Origin: Achatina immaculata
Taxonomy: Eukaryota; Mollusca; Gastropoda; Stylommatophora; Achatinidae
Length of the DNA stretch: 64,000 nt
Direction of reading: 5' to 3'
Assembly: GCA_009760885.1 (NCBI GenBank)
Contig: CM019704.1
Location: 13,809,803 to 13,873,802 of the forward strand
The notes under the pieces: generated by a model
Told to the model about the DNA's origin: nothing
What the model saw: the letters and a program-made list of their open reading frames with translations, nothing else
The model's database searches: none
In this document: positions 23,004 through 33,840 of the stretch, one piece after another
Layout: the number at the start of each line of letters is the position of its first letter
Numbering within the stretch: the first letter of the stretch is position 1
Translations under genes and position numbers: made by a program

Positions 23004-23330
23004 GGCGACATGGGTGGCTGAGGGATTAGGTGCTCGGCCTTCTAATTCGGTGGTACCTTGTTGAAGTCCCAGCAGTGTTTTTTTTTTCGCACCACCACAT
23101 CTAAAAGACCCTGGAGGTACACGCAGCCTAAAAAAAATTGGTACCAGAGAAATCTGGGAAGGCAAATGCGGCCTGGTGTGATAATGACCATACGAACTCT
23201 TCATGTCCCGATGTTCTTGGAAAAACGGGCCTAACACCGTATCCCCAGCGTGTCTTAAAGGCATGTAAAACTGTGATGTTACCTTTTGCTTATAACTTAA
23301 ATATGTGTGTAGAAGTTCCTAGTTCACGAC
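23004..23330 (+). mobile_element. tRNA-derived SINE
   Basis: The head has an A-box-like TGGCTGAGGGATTAGGTGC and a degraded B box (TTGAAGTCCC) about 40 bp further on. The body contains GGTACCAGAGAAATCTGGGAAGGC, which also occurs in the minus-strand SINE at 49650. The two heads differ, so related bodies may be joined to different tRNA heads. No clear 3' tail was found; the end is approximate. Confidence 0.55.
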
Positions 23331-23527
23331 TACAGTTTCTCGATGACTTGGTTCCGGCGGAAACCTTCAAACCCATTTAAAGAAACTCATGATAGTGTTG
23401 ACGGTGCCTGTGGCACGAGCAAAACAATTTTAGTTTTGAAGGAGGAAGAACTGGATTCGCAGGTTGGTCTGTTAAATAATGTCAGCTATTTCGTGAGTAT
23501 TTTCCGTGAGTATCTACTGTATTCACG

Positions 23528-24320
23528 CATATAGGTAGCCATAAGGAGCTCCTTATCTCTTTACTCATTCATATAGTCATTCATTCATTCATTCATTTGC
23601 ATGTCCCTTGTGGAACTTTGTCTCCCTAACAGCACTCCTGTAGGCCTATCGATTGTGAGCAAGATGGCCTGCTGCTGATGCATCCATTTACAGATCATCA
23701 ACGATGTCTTGCAGCCATCCTCGCCTTGGTCTTCCTCTCTTTCTTTTTCCCATTATGTACCCTTCCAAGACGGTTTTATCTAGGTTATCATGACGTTTAA
23801 TGTGTCCAAAATATTTGTTTTCTCCCTTTAATCCTCTTTACTAGCCAGCCTTCTTCAATATTAAGTTTTTGTAGTATGGATATATTTGTTAGTCAGCCAT
23901 ACAGATGTTACTTACCTCTTTAAAAATTCATATACTAAGCTCTGTAATGACTAATATGGTAAATCATATAGCTTTCTCTATCTTTGTAATCATTCATATA
24001 GGAAATCATACAGAGTTCTTTGCTTCTGTTATCATTCATATATTAAACAGATTTCCTTACCTCCTAGTAATAAACCCTACAGATTTGTATACTTTTGTGA
24101 TTTTTTCGTATAACAAACTACAGAGATTTCCTCGTCTATGTAATATTTCCCGCAGTAAACTTCATGGATTTACTAACATGTGAAAAGATTTACATAACAT
24201 TTCAACTCTACAATCATTTACATTTTTACAAATATCCAAAAGATTTTATAAACTCAGTAATGGTTGGTGTAATAGACCATATAGTTGATTTATAACTTCT
24301 TTTTGTCTCTTGTATAACGC
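23528..24320. repeat. Degenerate tandem array, period about 35-45 bp, split by LINE A
   Basis: Repeated 'ATCATTCATATAG' and 'TAAATCATACAGATTT' phrases run from before 23578 to about 24320. The stretch just left of the LINE insertion ('agccataagg...ctcattcatatagt') aligns with that just right of it ('agccatacag...aattcatatacta'), showing that both flanks belong to the same array. Confidence 0.65.
23578..23891 (-). mobile_element. LINE A copy, 5'-truncated 3' end
   Basis: The (ATTC)n tract is the complement of the TGAA tail. The minus strand then gives the family A C-terminus (KRKRGR...R, DIVDDL, ending near HAN) and extends upstream to the ILQ-LN-EEGWLVKRI region. The last family-like bases are 'ggatatatttgtt'. 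A short TAGTCA on both sides could be a target duplication, but the surrounding tandem array makes this unreliable. Confidence 0.8.
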
Positions 24321-25640
24321 TTTGTTCTCCGTGCCATGAGGCTTAGGTTTTTGTCCTTCATGATGATGATGAAGATAATCTTGGCGATAAATGGTATTGG
24401 CTTCACTTATTTCTTAGAACTTCCTTAACAAGACACCCACGGCAACACTCATCTAAGTGAAATCTTCACACTAAGACAGATACAATGCGATACCAACCCA
24501 ATTATTGAAAACTACACAATCTCAGATTCCGCGGGTAAATGTTTCTGTATAGTCATTACTATTCTAGTTTCTAATTCCCGCCAGTGTAACTAACATCGTT
24601 AAAATTACAATTACCATGATTAATATTTTGGCGAGTGTCGTTACTACTGCAGCAACAACTATCATCACTATTGTCTCAGCGACGGAGGCCAGATTAATGA
24701 ACACGCAACGTTGGTAACATTTCCTGATCAAAAAGGTAAACAACATGTTGATTTGTGTCATCCCATTCGCTGTAATCCTGAAACTAAAGTCTCCCATTGC
24801 GGGGACAGAACGCGACCTTCCATTTCCTGGAAGCATTGCAATATCCGTAACATTGATCTAGATTAGACCCTCGCTTGATACTGTAAAAGTAGATGCCGGT
24901 TTGGTTGTTGCATTAACAAACAAACAAAAATTAGCCGCACTGGAAATCTCACGTGCACCCAGGGACGATCTTTGATGTCCACCTCTCTCCTCTCCATCAA
25001 CAACTTCCCCAGCCGTTCAGATATCCCCCCCCAACCCCTCACACTTTCCCCCGCTGTACCTTAGTGGTTCTACAGGAAAGGAAATAGTAAACAATGGATT
25101 TTTCTTAGTGATAGGCTATAGTTTTATGCATATCCAAGTTTAATTTATGATCAAATTTTTTTTTTTTTTGTGATAAGCATGTCTGAGAGTTTTATCATGC
25201 AAGGGATGGATTGATGCTTCTTTTTTCTCTCTGTGATAATGCAATATAGTTTCTGGCTTTTACATGTACATGGGCTACAAAGACAGTGTAGTGACGGATG
25301 TCACGTGATAAAGCTGAAGGGTTCCGCACTTAGTGATGTAAAGGAATACATAAAACTCCAGTGACGATTTTTTTCTTGGGGGGGGGGGAATAATTGTAAC
25401 GAATTAGACACAAACATAGCAAATTAAGAGATCTTTCGTCCTTTGTTTTTATCCCTAATCCCACGGGTGGTGATGATGACGTCGTGATCATTTTGAATTC
25501 AGACACCGTGTCGGATGGCAAGCGGATTACATTGGCTTACTTAAAGACTGCACTGGTCTCTCAAGGCGAAGTCGATGGGTGCAATCCAAGCGGTGATGTT
25601 TCCACCGTCAGGTGTACAAATTAGTACCTGTCTTCACCTG
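24321..25640. other. Non-coding spacer
   Basis: Short ATG-rich run near 24362; poly-G at about 25378-25388. No gene recognised. Confidence 0.45.
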
Positions 25641-26283
25641 TTAAGAGTACTTAGAAACCAAACAGTAGGAACAGATTTATTAAGTAACGAGCACACACAG
25701 CTGTGACGTTTCCCTTTTACACCTTAATCATACAAAAGCATACAGCACAAAGAGATAATAAAAGAAGAGAAACTATACATTCATATCAATGATATACAAC
25801 GAATGGAAGCGATATCCCCTTCTTATTAAGTCCTCATCTACTCTTTCCTCACCTGCAGCTGTCATTCCGAGACCTTCACTGCACTATTTTAAAAATCCTC
25901 TATCCAAACACGCATTCATCTTTTCCATCCACCCTTTTCTCGGTTTGACAACCATAGTATATCTCTCTCACCTTTCTAATTTCCCCAGCCCCTCTTTGTT
26001 ACCAACCAGTCATATTGGCATCAGACCTTGCACATTTTCATTTAAACATTCACAATACTCCACTATACGCGCTTTCGGATGCAACTTCTTTCAAGTTACA
26101 TCTAAGTACTCACTTTCGTCTTCTTTCACTTTTTCCATTCTCGTTTGTGGTGTAGTATTGATCTTCTTTTCTTATTTCTTTGTCCTGTATGTTGTTGTAT
26201 GTTTAAAGTGTAAACTGAAACGTTACAGCTGTGTGTTCGTTATTCAATAAAGCTGTTCCCATTTTTGTTTTAAATAGTCCTAA
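25641..26283. mobile_element. Non-autonomous element with long terminal inverted repeats
   Basis: The left end (ACACACAGCTGTGACGTTT, then 'tttacaccttaa', 'catacagcacaaagagataa' and 'aaaagaagag') is matched in inverted orientation at the right end over roughly 130 bp (complement: ACACACAGCTGTAACGTTT, 'tttacactttaa', 'catacaggacaaagaaataa', 'aaaagaagat'). Outer limits were set by comparing the right end with a third partial copy at 32785. No transposase is encoded; the 153-codon plus-strand frame inside has no recognisable domain and runs into the right repeat. No target duplication could be fixed. Confidence 0.7.
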
Positions 26284-26804
26284 CATCTTGTCATTGCAGT
26301 TTTTCTGAAGTGGCTTTGTATACATTCGTATAATTTTACATTTACTTCCAACCAAAATCTATTTGTAGCTGACTTGTTCCTGAGCTTAAGAAGCAAGCAC
26401 GGTCATGGTGTGATGCTGACCACGTCACCTTCTAGTGCACCATTTTTTAACCTTCCTTCAAGACCTGGAATGGATCCGAAAGCTTGTTGAAGGCCGAACA
26501 GCATTGTCTACGTGGGCAACAGAGAACCCTACTTTGTTTTTAGCAAAGCTGAAACATCTTCCCGTTACTGGTTGCAACAGTAGGAGGTGGGATGGGGGTC
26601 TTAACCACTTCTTTTTCGCTAGACACAGTAAAAACGGCGTCACGTCTGTCATCTTTGCCCCTTTAGCATTCAGAGCAACCAAAGCTTGAGCTTATGACTA
26701 AGTTATTAATTTCATACGAAGGCGCTCTCTAACGAAATTCACATACCCTCATTATGAACTTATTCTCAGTTCAGCACTCCATTTATTTCTAAAGACGATG
26801 TCTA
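26284..26804. other. Non-coding spacer
   Basis: A short 'gtgtgatgctgaccacgtcac' stretch near 26408 resembles part of the tRNA-SINE body. Nothing else recognised. Confidence 0.35.
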
Positions 26805-27130
26805 CACTGGCAATCAGCCACCCATAGCTGACATGCTAGCGTCAGGGCCGGAGAAACCATAGCTGACCTCTTCGCTGGTACCTTCAGTATCAGGCCTGGC
26901 CTGGCTAAAGGGGCAGGGATCAACGTAGTCCTTATGATGGTGGTGGATTCTGCTAAAGAAGTATTGCACACTCCCGCCTTCTAGCTGCGTTCCGGAACTG
27001 AGCAAAAAGCAGCCATAACCTGTTCCCAACCCGACACAACGCTGTGCATCAACGCCTTCACTGCAAGGGCTGCAAAGAGCACCAGCACGAACTTCCAGGG
27101 AGATTGAAGACGAAGAAGAGGAAGAATCAG
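26805..27130 (+). mobile_element. SINE-1 family, reference-quality copy
   Basis: It has every family landmark in order: head 'ccatagctgacatgctagcg', a second 'accatagctgacc', 'ggctaaaggggcagggatc', 'ctgctaaagaagtattgcac', 'gcataacctg'-like block, 'ctgcaaagagcaccagcac', 'cttccagggagat', and a GAAGAAGAGG tail. Length is about 320 bp. No protein frame. Confidence 0.8.
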
Positions 27131-28455
27131 CTGGCTATAACACTTAAAGCATCGCAGTTACTCAAAGTGTAGGAACCTACTAGAACTTTAGAATTATTAT
27201 TCTTCTCATATTAGTCTCGTGAATCAAATAAGATAATCTATACTTATGTACAGTGTTTGTTCCATCACACATTAAAGGACTGAGTTCAGCTCAGCGAAAA
27301 GCTTTCGGAACGAAGATAAACAGAAAACCAGGATAATCATGCACAGTTGAATTTATCTTCGCTGATGTAGCTTTCGAAGAATGTTTCAAAGAACAGAGGA
27401 GTCTTCTTACATAACAAAGGATAAACCAGACCACCACAAGATGAAAAGATATGTACACGTGGGATATTCTTCGGTCCTGGGTACTAACATCAATGGAGGT
27501 TCATGCTGCCAATCTCCTAAATGGAAATGCGATTTAGCTTAGCAATTGGGGAATAATCAAGAGAAATTTTTGATTCAAGGAGACAACGAATAGTGAGAGA
27601 AAAAAAGGTAAAATATGCATTTGAAATGAGTCCTGCTCTAGATAGGCATCTCTTCACGGTCAGAAAGTATTACAAGAGAATGCACTGTCATTTGTGTGAT
27701 ATAACTTGGCTATTTTCACTTTTTCGTTTTACAGCGAAGTGTGTGAACGTACCTCTTTTGTTAACTTATACTTTTGTTTTCCACTATGTTATTCTCGTTT
27801 TCGAGGACGGTTTTGAAGTAAGTAAATGTTAGTATTGTGAGTTTCGTTAAACGGCTTCTCTCATGGTCAAATCTTCTAATGACTTTTTTACAAAATCGGC
27901 CACAATATTTGCGTTGCAAGGTCTCCTTGTGTCTGCGTCCCTTGTCTTCAGTTTCTGGTCTCGTTTCTTTCTTACACGATTCTTTCCCCTTATGCAAATT
28001 CGCTGTCCAAGTGATTGGGTCTTTTCCTCAGCTCTTCCCAGATCTCGCGGCAAGTAGAAAAGTTGCACATTGATGACTTACTGATATTTTTGTTCTCAGC
28101 TCAAACCTAGCAAATGACGTCATTTTCTGCCTGGAGTTCATCATTTAAAATTTGCCTATGGATACAGCTGTCATCCAATTTTTGCTACATGCCCCAGCTA
28201 TTTCTTACCTCCGCTGCTTCGCCTTGTCATAATAAACATGATGTAGAATGTCCACTTCTTTATTTTTGCATCTAACGTTCATTATTTTGAGAAGGCAGCG
28301 GTTATGGAAACTGTTCTCGTCGTTCCTTGAATATGTTGCTCGCGTTTTAGATCAACAAAGAAACGTGCTAAGCCATACAGATCTTATAAATCAGAACCTT
28401 TCTTTTCAGTGTTAGACTTCTTTTGCTCCACGTATTGGGAGTGAAAACTCTGTCC
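27131..28455. other. Non-coding spacer
   Basis: Overlapping frames of 64-79 codons on both strands at 27600-28070 show no domain. Confidence 0.4.
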
Positions 28456-29075
28456 GATTAGGCAATTAGCGACCTATAGCTGATATGCTAGCGTCAGGGT
28501 TAGCGAACCATAGCTGATATGTTAGCATCAGAGTTAGCGAACCATAGCTGATATGTTAGCGTCAGAGTTAGCGAACCATAGCTGATATGTTAGCATCAGA
28601 GTTAGCGAACCATAGCTGATATGTTAGCGTCAGAGTTAGCGAACCATAGCTGATATGTTAGCGTCAGGGTTAGCGAACCATAGCTGATATGTTAGCGTCA
28701 GAGTTGGCGAACCATAGCTGATATGCTAGCGTCAGAGTTAGCGAACCATAGCTGATATGCAAGCGTCAGAGTTAGCGAACTATAGCTGACCAAACCAAGT
28801 CCCATTTCTTCGTTGGCACCTCCAATAACAGGCACAGCCTGGATAACGGGGCAGGGATCCCCATAGTCCCCATAGTCCCCATGGTGGTGGAGTCTGCTAA
28901 AAAAGCATTGCACACCCCCTGCTTTTTAGCTGTACTCTGGGACTGAAAAAGTATCTGCCATAACCCGCTTCCACGCCCATATGATACTGTACATCAACAC
29001 TTCTACAGCATCGGCTGCAAAGAACTCTGGCTCGCAGTTACAGGGAGATAGCACAAGACAAGACAAGATGCTCCA
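28456..29075 (+). mobile_element. SINE-1 copy with an expanded 34-bp VNTR head
   Basis: The SINE-1 body ('ggataacggggcagggatc', 'ctgctaaaaaagcattgcac', 'ctgcaaagaac', 'cagggagatag') is preceded by about ten tandem copies of the head module rather than one or two. The tail is a degenerate ACAAGACAAGAC rather than GAA. The result is a composite about twice the usual length, organised like a SINE-VNTR hybrid. Confidence 0.85.
28466..28795. repeat. 34-bp VNTR, about 9.5 copies
   Basis: Unit GCGAACCATAGCTGATATGT plus TAGCGTCAGAGTTA, with starts at 28503, 28537 and every 34 bp. Variants alternate between 'gcgtcag' and 'gcatcag', and between 'agagtt' and 'agggtt'. It lies in the head of the SINE-1 copy. 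Confidence 0.95.
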
Positions 29076-29164
29076 TGCACTTTTCATTAGTTTGTCTAGT
29101 ATCTTTCCTACTAGTGTATTGATATATTTGTTTATTTGTTTAAAGAGAAGATGATCTAACTGTA

Positions 29165-29170
29165 GATATA

Positions 29171-29231
<61 letters not shown>
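29165..29231. repeat. (TA)n(TG)n microsatellite
   Basis: About 30 bp of TA followed by about 30 bp of TG. Confidence 0.97.
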
Positions 29232-31424
29232 TCAGGGAATAGATAAGCTCATAGTTACCTGGGTTGATTGGCAGCCCTAGCGTAAAAAAAATGGGTCAGA
29301 GACAAGCTAGTACCGGAAGTGCGCAATTCTGGGAAAGGTCCGTCTCTGGTCAAGTATATAAAGAAAATATAATAGAATTTTAAAAGATATGGATTTTTGT
29401 ACACTGTGCGCGTAGGGCCCAGCAGGTCGGAGGAAGGCCATTTGTCGTGCAAGTGTGAATGAGATGTTTGTTGTCGGTAGAAAACCATGTATATGTAAGT
29501 TAATCATCGATTTATACTTTTGTGATATGGATGCGTGCAACGTGTGTCCATTCTGTGCTTTCCTCCTCCGACCAGCCTCGACCTCACTTAGGTATGATTT
29601 AGATAATATAAATAGACATTGAATAATAAGAATTCCATATTAACATAATTATTCTATGTAAGATGTTCATGTTTAGCAAAGAGCAAAATGTAGGTTTTGT
29701 ATGTGCACGTGATTATGTATTACTGTGTTCTTTGTAAGAGAATGTTTGGATACAATATATGCCAATTAGTTAGTTTATGATTACAGTCATAATCTTAATC
29801 TTTTAAGAGATTTTATGCAGAGCACGATTTTTGTTGCAAATCAAACTAACATTCATGTGTAAGATTGTTTTACTGATCTCTGTTAATTTATAGTTGATCT
29901 ATTTTTGTGCGATTCCAAATATTCAAAGACATTGTTTTAGTGATTTTTAAAAATAATATAAGCTGATAAATAACAACATATAAAATTATGATTATGTGTT
30001 TGATTTTGTAACCAGGTAGACAGATGATTTAACAACAATATAAGTTTTATGATTATTCGAAGAAGTAGTACTGACTGTGTTTGCTTTCCTTCATTGGTGT
30101 AGTATGTGAATGTGTTTGTCTGTACAATCGTCATTCTTCACGTTCCTATAAAGATAAGATACCAACAACAAAAATATGATATAACAACATACAAATTGCA
30201 GACAAATAGTTAGCTCCAATATAAAAATTCATACTCCTACATGTGTGCGTGTGTGCGTGAATATGCCTGTGTTACCAGCATGGAGCTGCAAGCATCAATA
30301 CAAAATAAATGAATAAAATTAACGAAACTGCGCGCGCATTGTCCTGATATCCGGATATGTCAAATCTGCAGTGGGAAGACATAATGTGTTGTATCCGAAT
30401 TTAATGGTCGAATGAACTTGACATCGTGAATTACCGGTTGTTGTAGGTAAACATTTCGTGCGATGAACACTTTGAATAATGAATTACCTCCGCTTTGTTT
30501 CCGCAACAGCATCTGAAACATACGATAAAGTGTGCGCAGAAATATTCTCCATAAACCCGACAGCATATATTATCCGTAACCATCTCTCTTTCTGTTTAAG
30601 TTCACATTCTGGGCTTCTCAGTTGTTTATTGAAAAAACATTATGGCTGGTTTTATGCGTAGATTTAAATAATTTCGCGTCCGACCATTTTCTTGTCACAC
30701 TTTGCGTTATTATGCCGGATTGTGATCGCACAGGTAAACAAACTTCGGAAATCCCCTGCACGTCCACAACAGCCATAAAAAGGGGGGGTAATCGGCAATC
30801 GAATTGAGAACTATTGTATTGTTAAATGCATATTTCAGAACCAGGAGCTAAAGAAAAAGAAAAAGGAAGTATTTCTTACTTTCAATGATGTTCTACCGCT
30901 GGAAAATGCCAGAGTGTTCATACGCCACAGCTGAACGCCCTCGAAGACAGATCGTAAGCCAGGACGTTACAGATGTGCTCGTCAAATGTTAACTTAAATA
31001 ACCAGATACATTCATCAGCCATTTTTACTCCATTTGACGGCATCTGCAAGTGATCACATACACTGGGAAATTCATTTAGTATGCCGGTTAAGACAGTTAA
31101 TTCATTGTTGGGGGAAAAGCAAGCAATTTTTGCTCGGACGAAACACTTGAAATTGCCTCAGGGAAAAAAAACGAGCAATTTTTGTTCAGATGAAACTCTT
31201 GAAATTGCCTCGTAACAGAGCTTGACAGAGGCATGAATAATTCCGTATTAAATGACCCTGCCCACGGTAACCTAACGCTGCTGGACGCCATTTTCTCATA
31301 ATTCTGCAATTTATCCCCATATCTCAGCCTGTTAGAAAATGACGCTCACACTAATAGCATCAGATACAGTAAGTATACTTGAAAGTACAATCAATACTTT
31401 ATCTTGTTTTCCTTGTTATTGTTC
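29232..31424. other. Non-coding spacer
   Basis: AT-rich with no recognised family. Open frames up to 78 codons show no domain. Confidence 0.4.
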
Positions 31425-31735
31425 CGTTTTCCTGGAACTGCGAGCACATGTTGTTTGCAACCGATGCCTTGACGGTGTGAAGCACAGCATCGTGACGAAC
31501 CGACCGCGGGTTACGGCGGGGTTTTTTGTTTGTTTGTTCAGAGTGGAGCTAAAAGCTGGGGAGATGCAATGCTTCTTCAGTCATGGGGACTGGGGATCCC
31601 GGTCCCTTTATCAAGGCTGCGCCTATTATTTGGGGGTATCAACAGAGAGGTGGGGGCAAGGTTTTTGTACTGATGTACTGCTGGCCAGCCATGATCGCCA
31701 TGACTTCCATCATCTTCACCCCCAATCTTTTATCA
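31425..31735 (-). mobile_element. SINE-1 family copy, diverged
   Basis: The minus strand carries the GCAAAC/TGCAAAGA block ('tgtttgcaaccgatgcc' on plus), the 'gtgcatcaa'-type block, 'ggagctaaaagctgggg', 'atgcaatgcttcttcag' and 'ggggatcccggtccc'. The head beyond about 31650 is hard to align. The tail is not a clean GAA run. Confidence 0.6.
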
Positions 31736-32255
31736 GTCTTTTTTTACTGCTGATTGATATAGAAAAAAAATATTTACATTTTATTCCTTTTTGTTTCCTT
31801 AAAAAATCCCCACGTTTTTTTTTTAATTGCTAGCATCTCCAGGGGTGCCGAAAACGTAACCGCCCGTGACATTTTCCTATCAGAATAACCACTGAATCAG
31901 CCAAAAATGGAAAGCTAAATGAAAAAGTTAGTCTGTTGGCTAAGATTAGTCCAGTCTCCTTCATTCGACGTAAAGTAACCGTGTGACGAACATTCAGACT
32001 CGTTGTTTTAGTAATTTTCTTCGGTGTTGTTCCTAAGTGCAGAATAAACTGGAATGCGATGCAGTGTAAAGAGAAGTGTAGTTTATTTGTAAAGGAAGCT
32101 TTTCATGCAATGTAAAGCGATCTGGTGCATATATATATATACGCGTAAGAGGACATCTAAATCAGTAATAAAGCTTCTGTTATGAGTAACTGTACTGTGA
32201 TGAAAATCTGATATAATTTTTTACAAATAGGTAACAACGAGGCTTTCGCATCCGT
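31736..32255. other. Non-coding spacer
   Basis: Short TA run near 32130. Nothing recognised. Confidence 0.4.
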
Positions 32256-32265
32256 AAAGGTATAC

Positions 32266-32435
32266 GATTGGGAAAAAGAAAGAGAGGAAGACCAAGGCGA
32301 AGATGGCTGCAAGACATCGTTAATGATCTGCAAATGGATGCATCAGCAGCAGGCCATCTTGCCCACAACCGAGAGGCCTACAGGAGTGGTGTTAGGGAGG
32401 CAAAGTTCCGCAAGGGACATGTAGATGAATGAATG
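32266..32435 (+). mobile_element. LINE A copy, 170-bp 3' fragment, with TSD
   Basis: AAAGGTATAC at 32256-32265 and 32436-32445 brackets the fragment. It encodes KKRKRGRPRRRWLQDIVNDL and ends in the ATGAATGAATGA tail. An extreme 5' truncation, but a clean target-primed reverse transcription footprint. Confidence 0.92.
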
Positions 32436-32551
32436 AAAGGTATACTGTGTTCTTTTACTTTACTGTTATAAATGTGCACTGTATTAAGGATGAGACTGAA
32501 ACGCACGAACTTCTCCAGAGCGCAAGGATTAAGATCACATATAAAATATAA

Positions 32552-32770
32552 CTACCAAAAATAGCACTAAGATGGACACCACAGGGAAACAGAAGTAAGG
32601 GTAGACCAAAAGAGACATGGAGAAGAACAACAGAAAGGATGTTGAGCAATAGAGGGCTCACCTGGGCAAGAGCAGAAAAAAAGGCGAAGGATAGGCATTT
32701 GTGGAAAATCCTTGCGGAAGCCCCATGTGCCCTGGGCACTTAAGGTTCAGAGAGAGAGAGAGAGAGAGAG
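32552..32770 (+). mobile_element. LINE B copy 2, 219-bp 3' fragment, with TSD
   Basis: ATAAAATATAA at 32541-32551 and 32771-32781 flanks it. It encodes LPKIALRWTPQGNRSKGRPK, then KDRHLWKILAEAPCALGT, stop, and the (GA)n tail. The frame is uninterrupted and lacks the TAA and frameshift lesions of the larger copies because it starts downstream of them. Confidence 0.92.
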
Positions 32771-32784
32771 ATAAAATATAAGAC

Positions 32785-32900
32785 TATTTAAAACAAAGGT
32801 AGGAGCAGCCTTATTACTTAACAGGAACACAGTTGTAACGTTTTTGTTTACACCTTAACTATACAAAGTAATAAAGAACAATGAGATGGGAAAGGATAAA
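32785..32900 (+). mobile_element. Fragment of the long-TIR element
   Basis: 'gactatttaaaacaaag', 'gtaggagcagccttatta', 'cacagttgtaacgttt' and 'tttacaccttaactatacaaag' match the terminal repeat of the element at 25641-26283. Only one end is present. The LINE B fragment ending at 32770 lies at its outer edge. Confidence 0.6.
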
Positions 32901-32994
32901 ATGTGTATGTAAGGAGGTGATTTTAATCAGCCTCTCATTTCTAAAGGTGTCATTCAGAATGACGTCTCGTGGCATTCGCGTGTTCTAGGAATGT

Positions 32995-33180
32995 GAAGTG
33001 CATATTTATAGGCCACAGGTTTGTGAAGGTAGGAAGGCCAGCACCTGTTCTCGCTGCCTGTGTTTTCCAGGTAAAGCCATTTCTTGAGGCTGGATCAGCA
33101 CCAGTGGGGAAACTTCTGGTCGATCTTCTAGTCAACAGGCCAGTGCGCTGGCCACTGCACCACAGTGACACCTCGAAGTT
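32995..33180 (-). mobile_element. tRNA-derived SINE, decayed
   Basis: The minus strand reads GTGTCACTGTGGTGCAGTGG then 'ccagcgcactggcc', a tRNA-like head with A-box TGGTGCAGTGGCCAGCGC. After a degraded B-box region it gives 'agaaatggctttacctgg', like the AGAAATGGGTACC body motif, and 'aggcagcgagaacagg', which also occurs at 49650. Confidence 0.5.
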
Positions 33181-33600
33181 TAATATTATTTTTATAACCA
33201 CCCTGAAAAAAAAAGAAAAGAAAAAGGTTAAGTAATTGTATATTTTGTCACTTTGAAAGACATAAGATATATTTTGTGTAATACAATCGACTCCCAGATC
33301 TTGACAGATAAGAATCATGTTAACAGAGTACATCTGTTACTACCGTAAGGTGCAGAAATGTGAAGATTGTATCCATGTTAAAAAATGTTTTCTTTTATAT
33401 CAAGACGAGGACACTGAGTTTGTTAGCCTTGTACAGGTCAATTCTGATTAAAGGAGCAAAAAAGAAATACCACCACCACCCACACATACATACACACATA
33501 CACACACACACATTTTACTGCGTTTTTAAAAACGTTTATCCTATCTTATTTCCCTTGAGGTTTCTCGACATGACATGTGTAACTAAAGATATTGTGAGAC
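33181..33600. other. Non-coding spacer
   Basis: Contains a CACACATA run at about 33480-33512. No gene. Confidence 0.45.
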
Positions 33601-33840
33601 ATCATCATCATCATCTTCTTCTCTTCTTCTTCTTCTTCTTGTTCTTCTTCTTCAGTCTCACTGGGAACTAGTGTTCTTTGCAGCCGGTGAGGTTAAGATG
33701 ATGAGGCACAGCATCGTGTCAGCTGGTCAAGCAGCTATAAATTCTGTACCTAAGTGCAGCTAAAAAGCAGTACTTCTTTACCAGAGTCCACCACCATGGG
33801 GAGTATCACGATTCCTGCCCCGTTAGCCCATCAACAGTGG
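33601..33840 (-). mobile_element. SINE-1 family copy
   Basis: A long (TTC)n tail region (33605-33655) precedes 'tgttctttgcagccggtg', 'ggcacagcatcgtgtc', 'gcagctaaaaagcagtacttc' and 'attcctgccccgttag'. The head is missing where LINE G begins at 33841, so either LINE G's truncated 5' end joined here or the SINE was cut earlier. Confidence 0.75.

Noticed and set aside
22476..23264. A 262-codon minus-strand frame
   Set aside because: Half is the 29-bp minisatellite and the rest overlaps a plus-strand SINE; no domain is visible.
25789..26250. A 153-codon Ser/Phe-rich frame with a hydrophobic C-terminus
   Set aside because: It lies inside the long-TIR element, ends within the right inverted repeat and has no recognisable domain.
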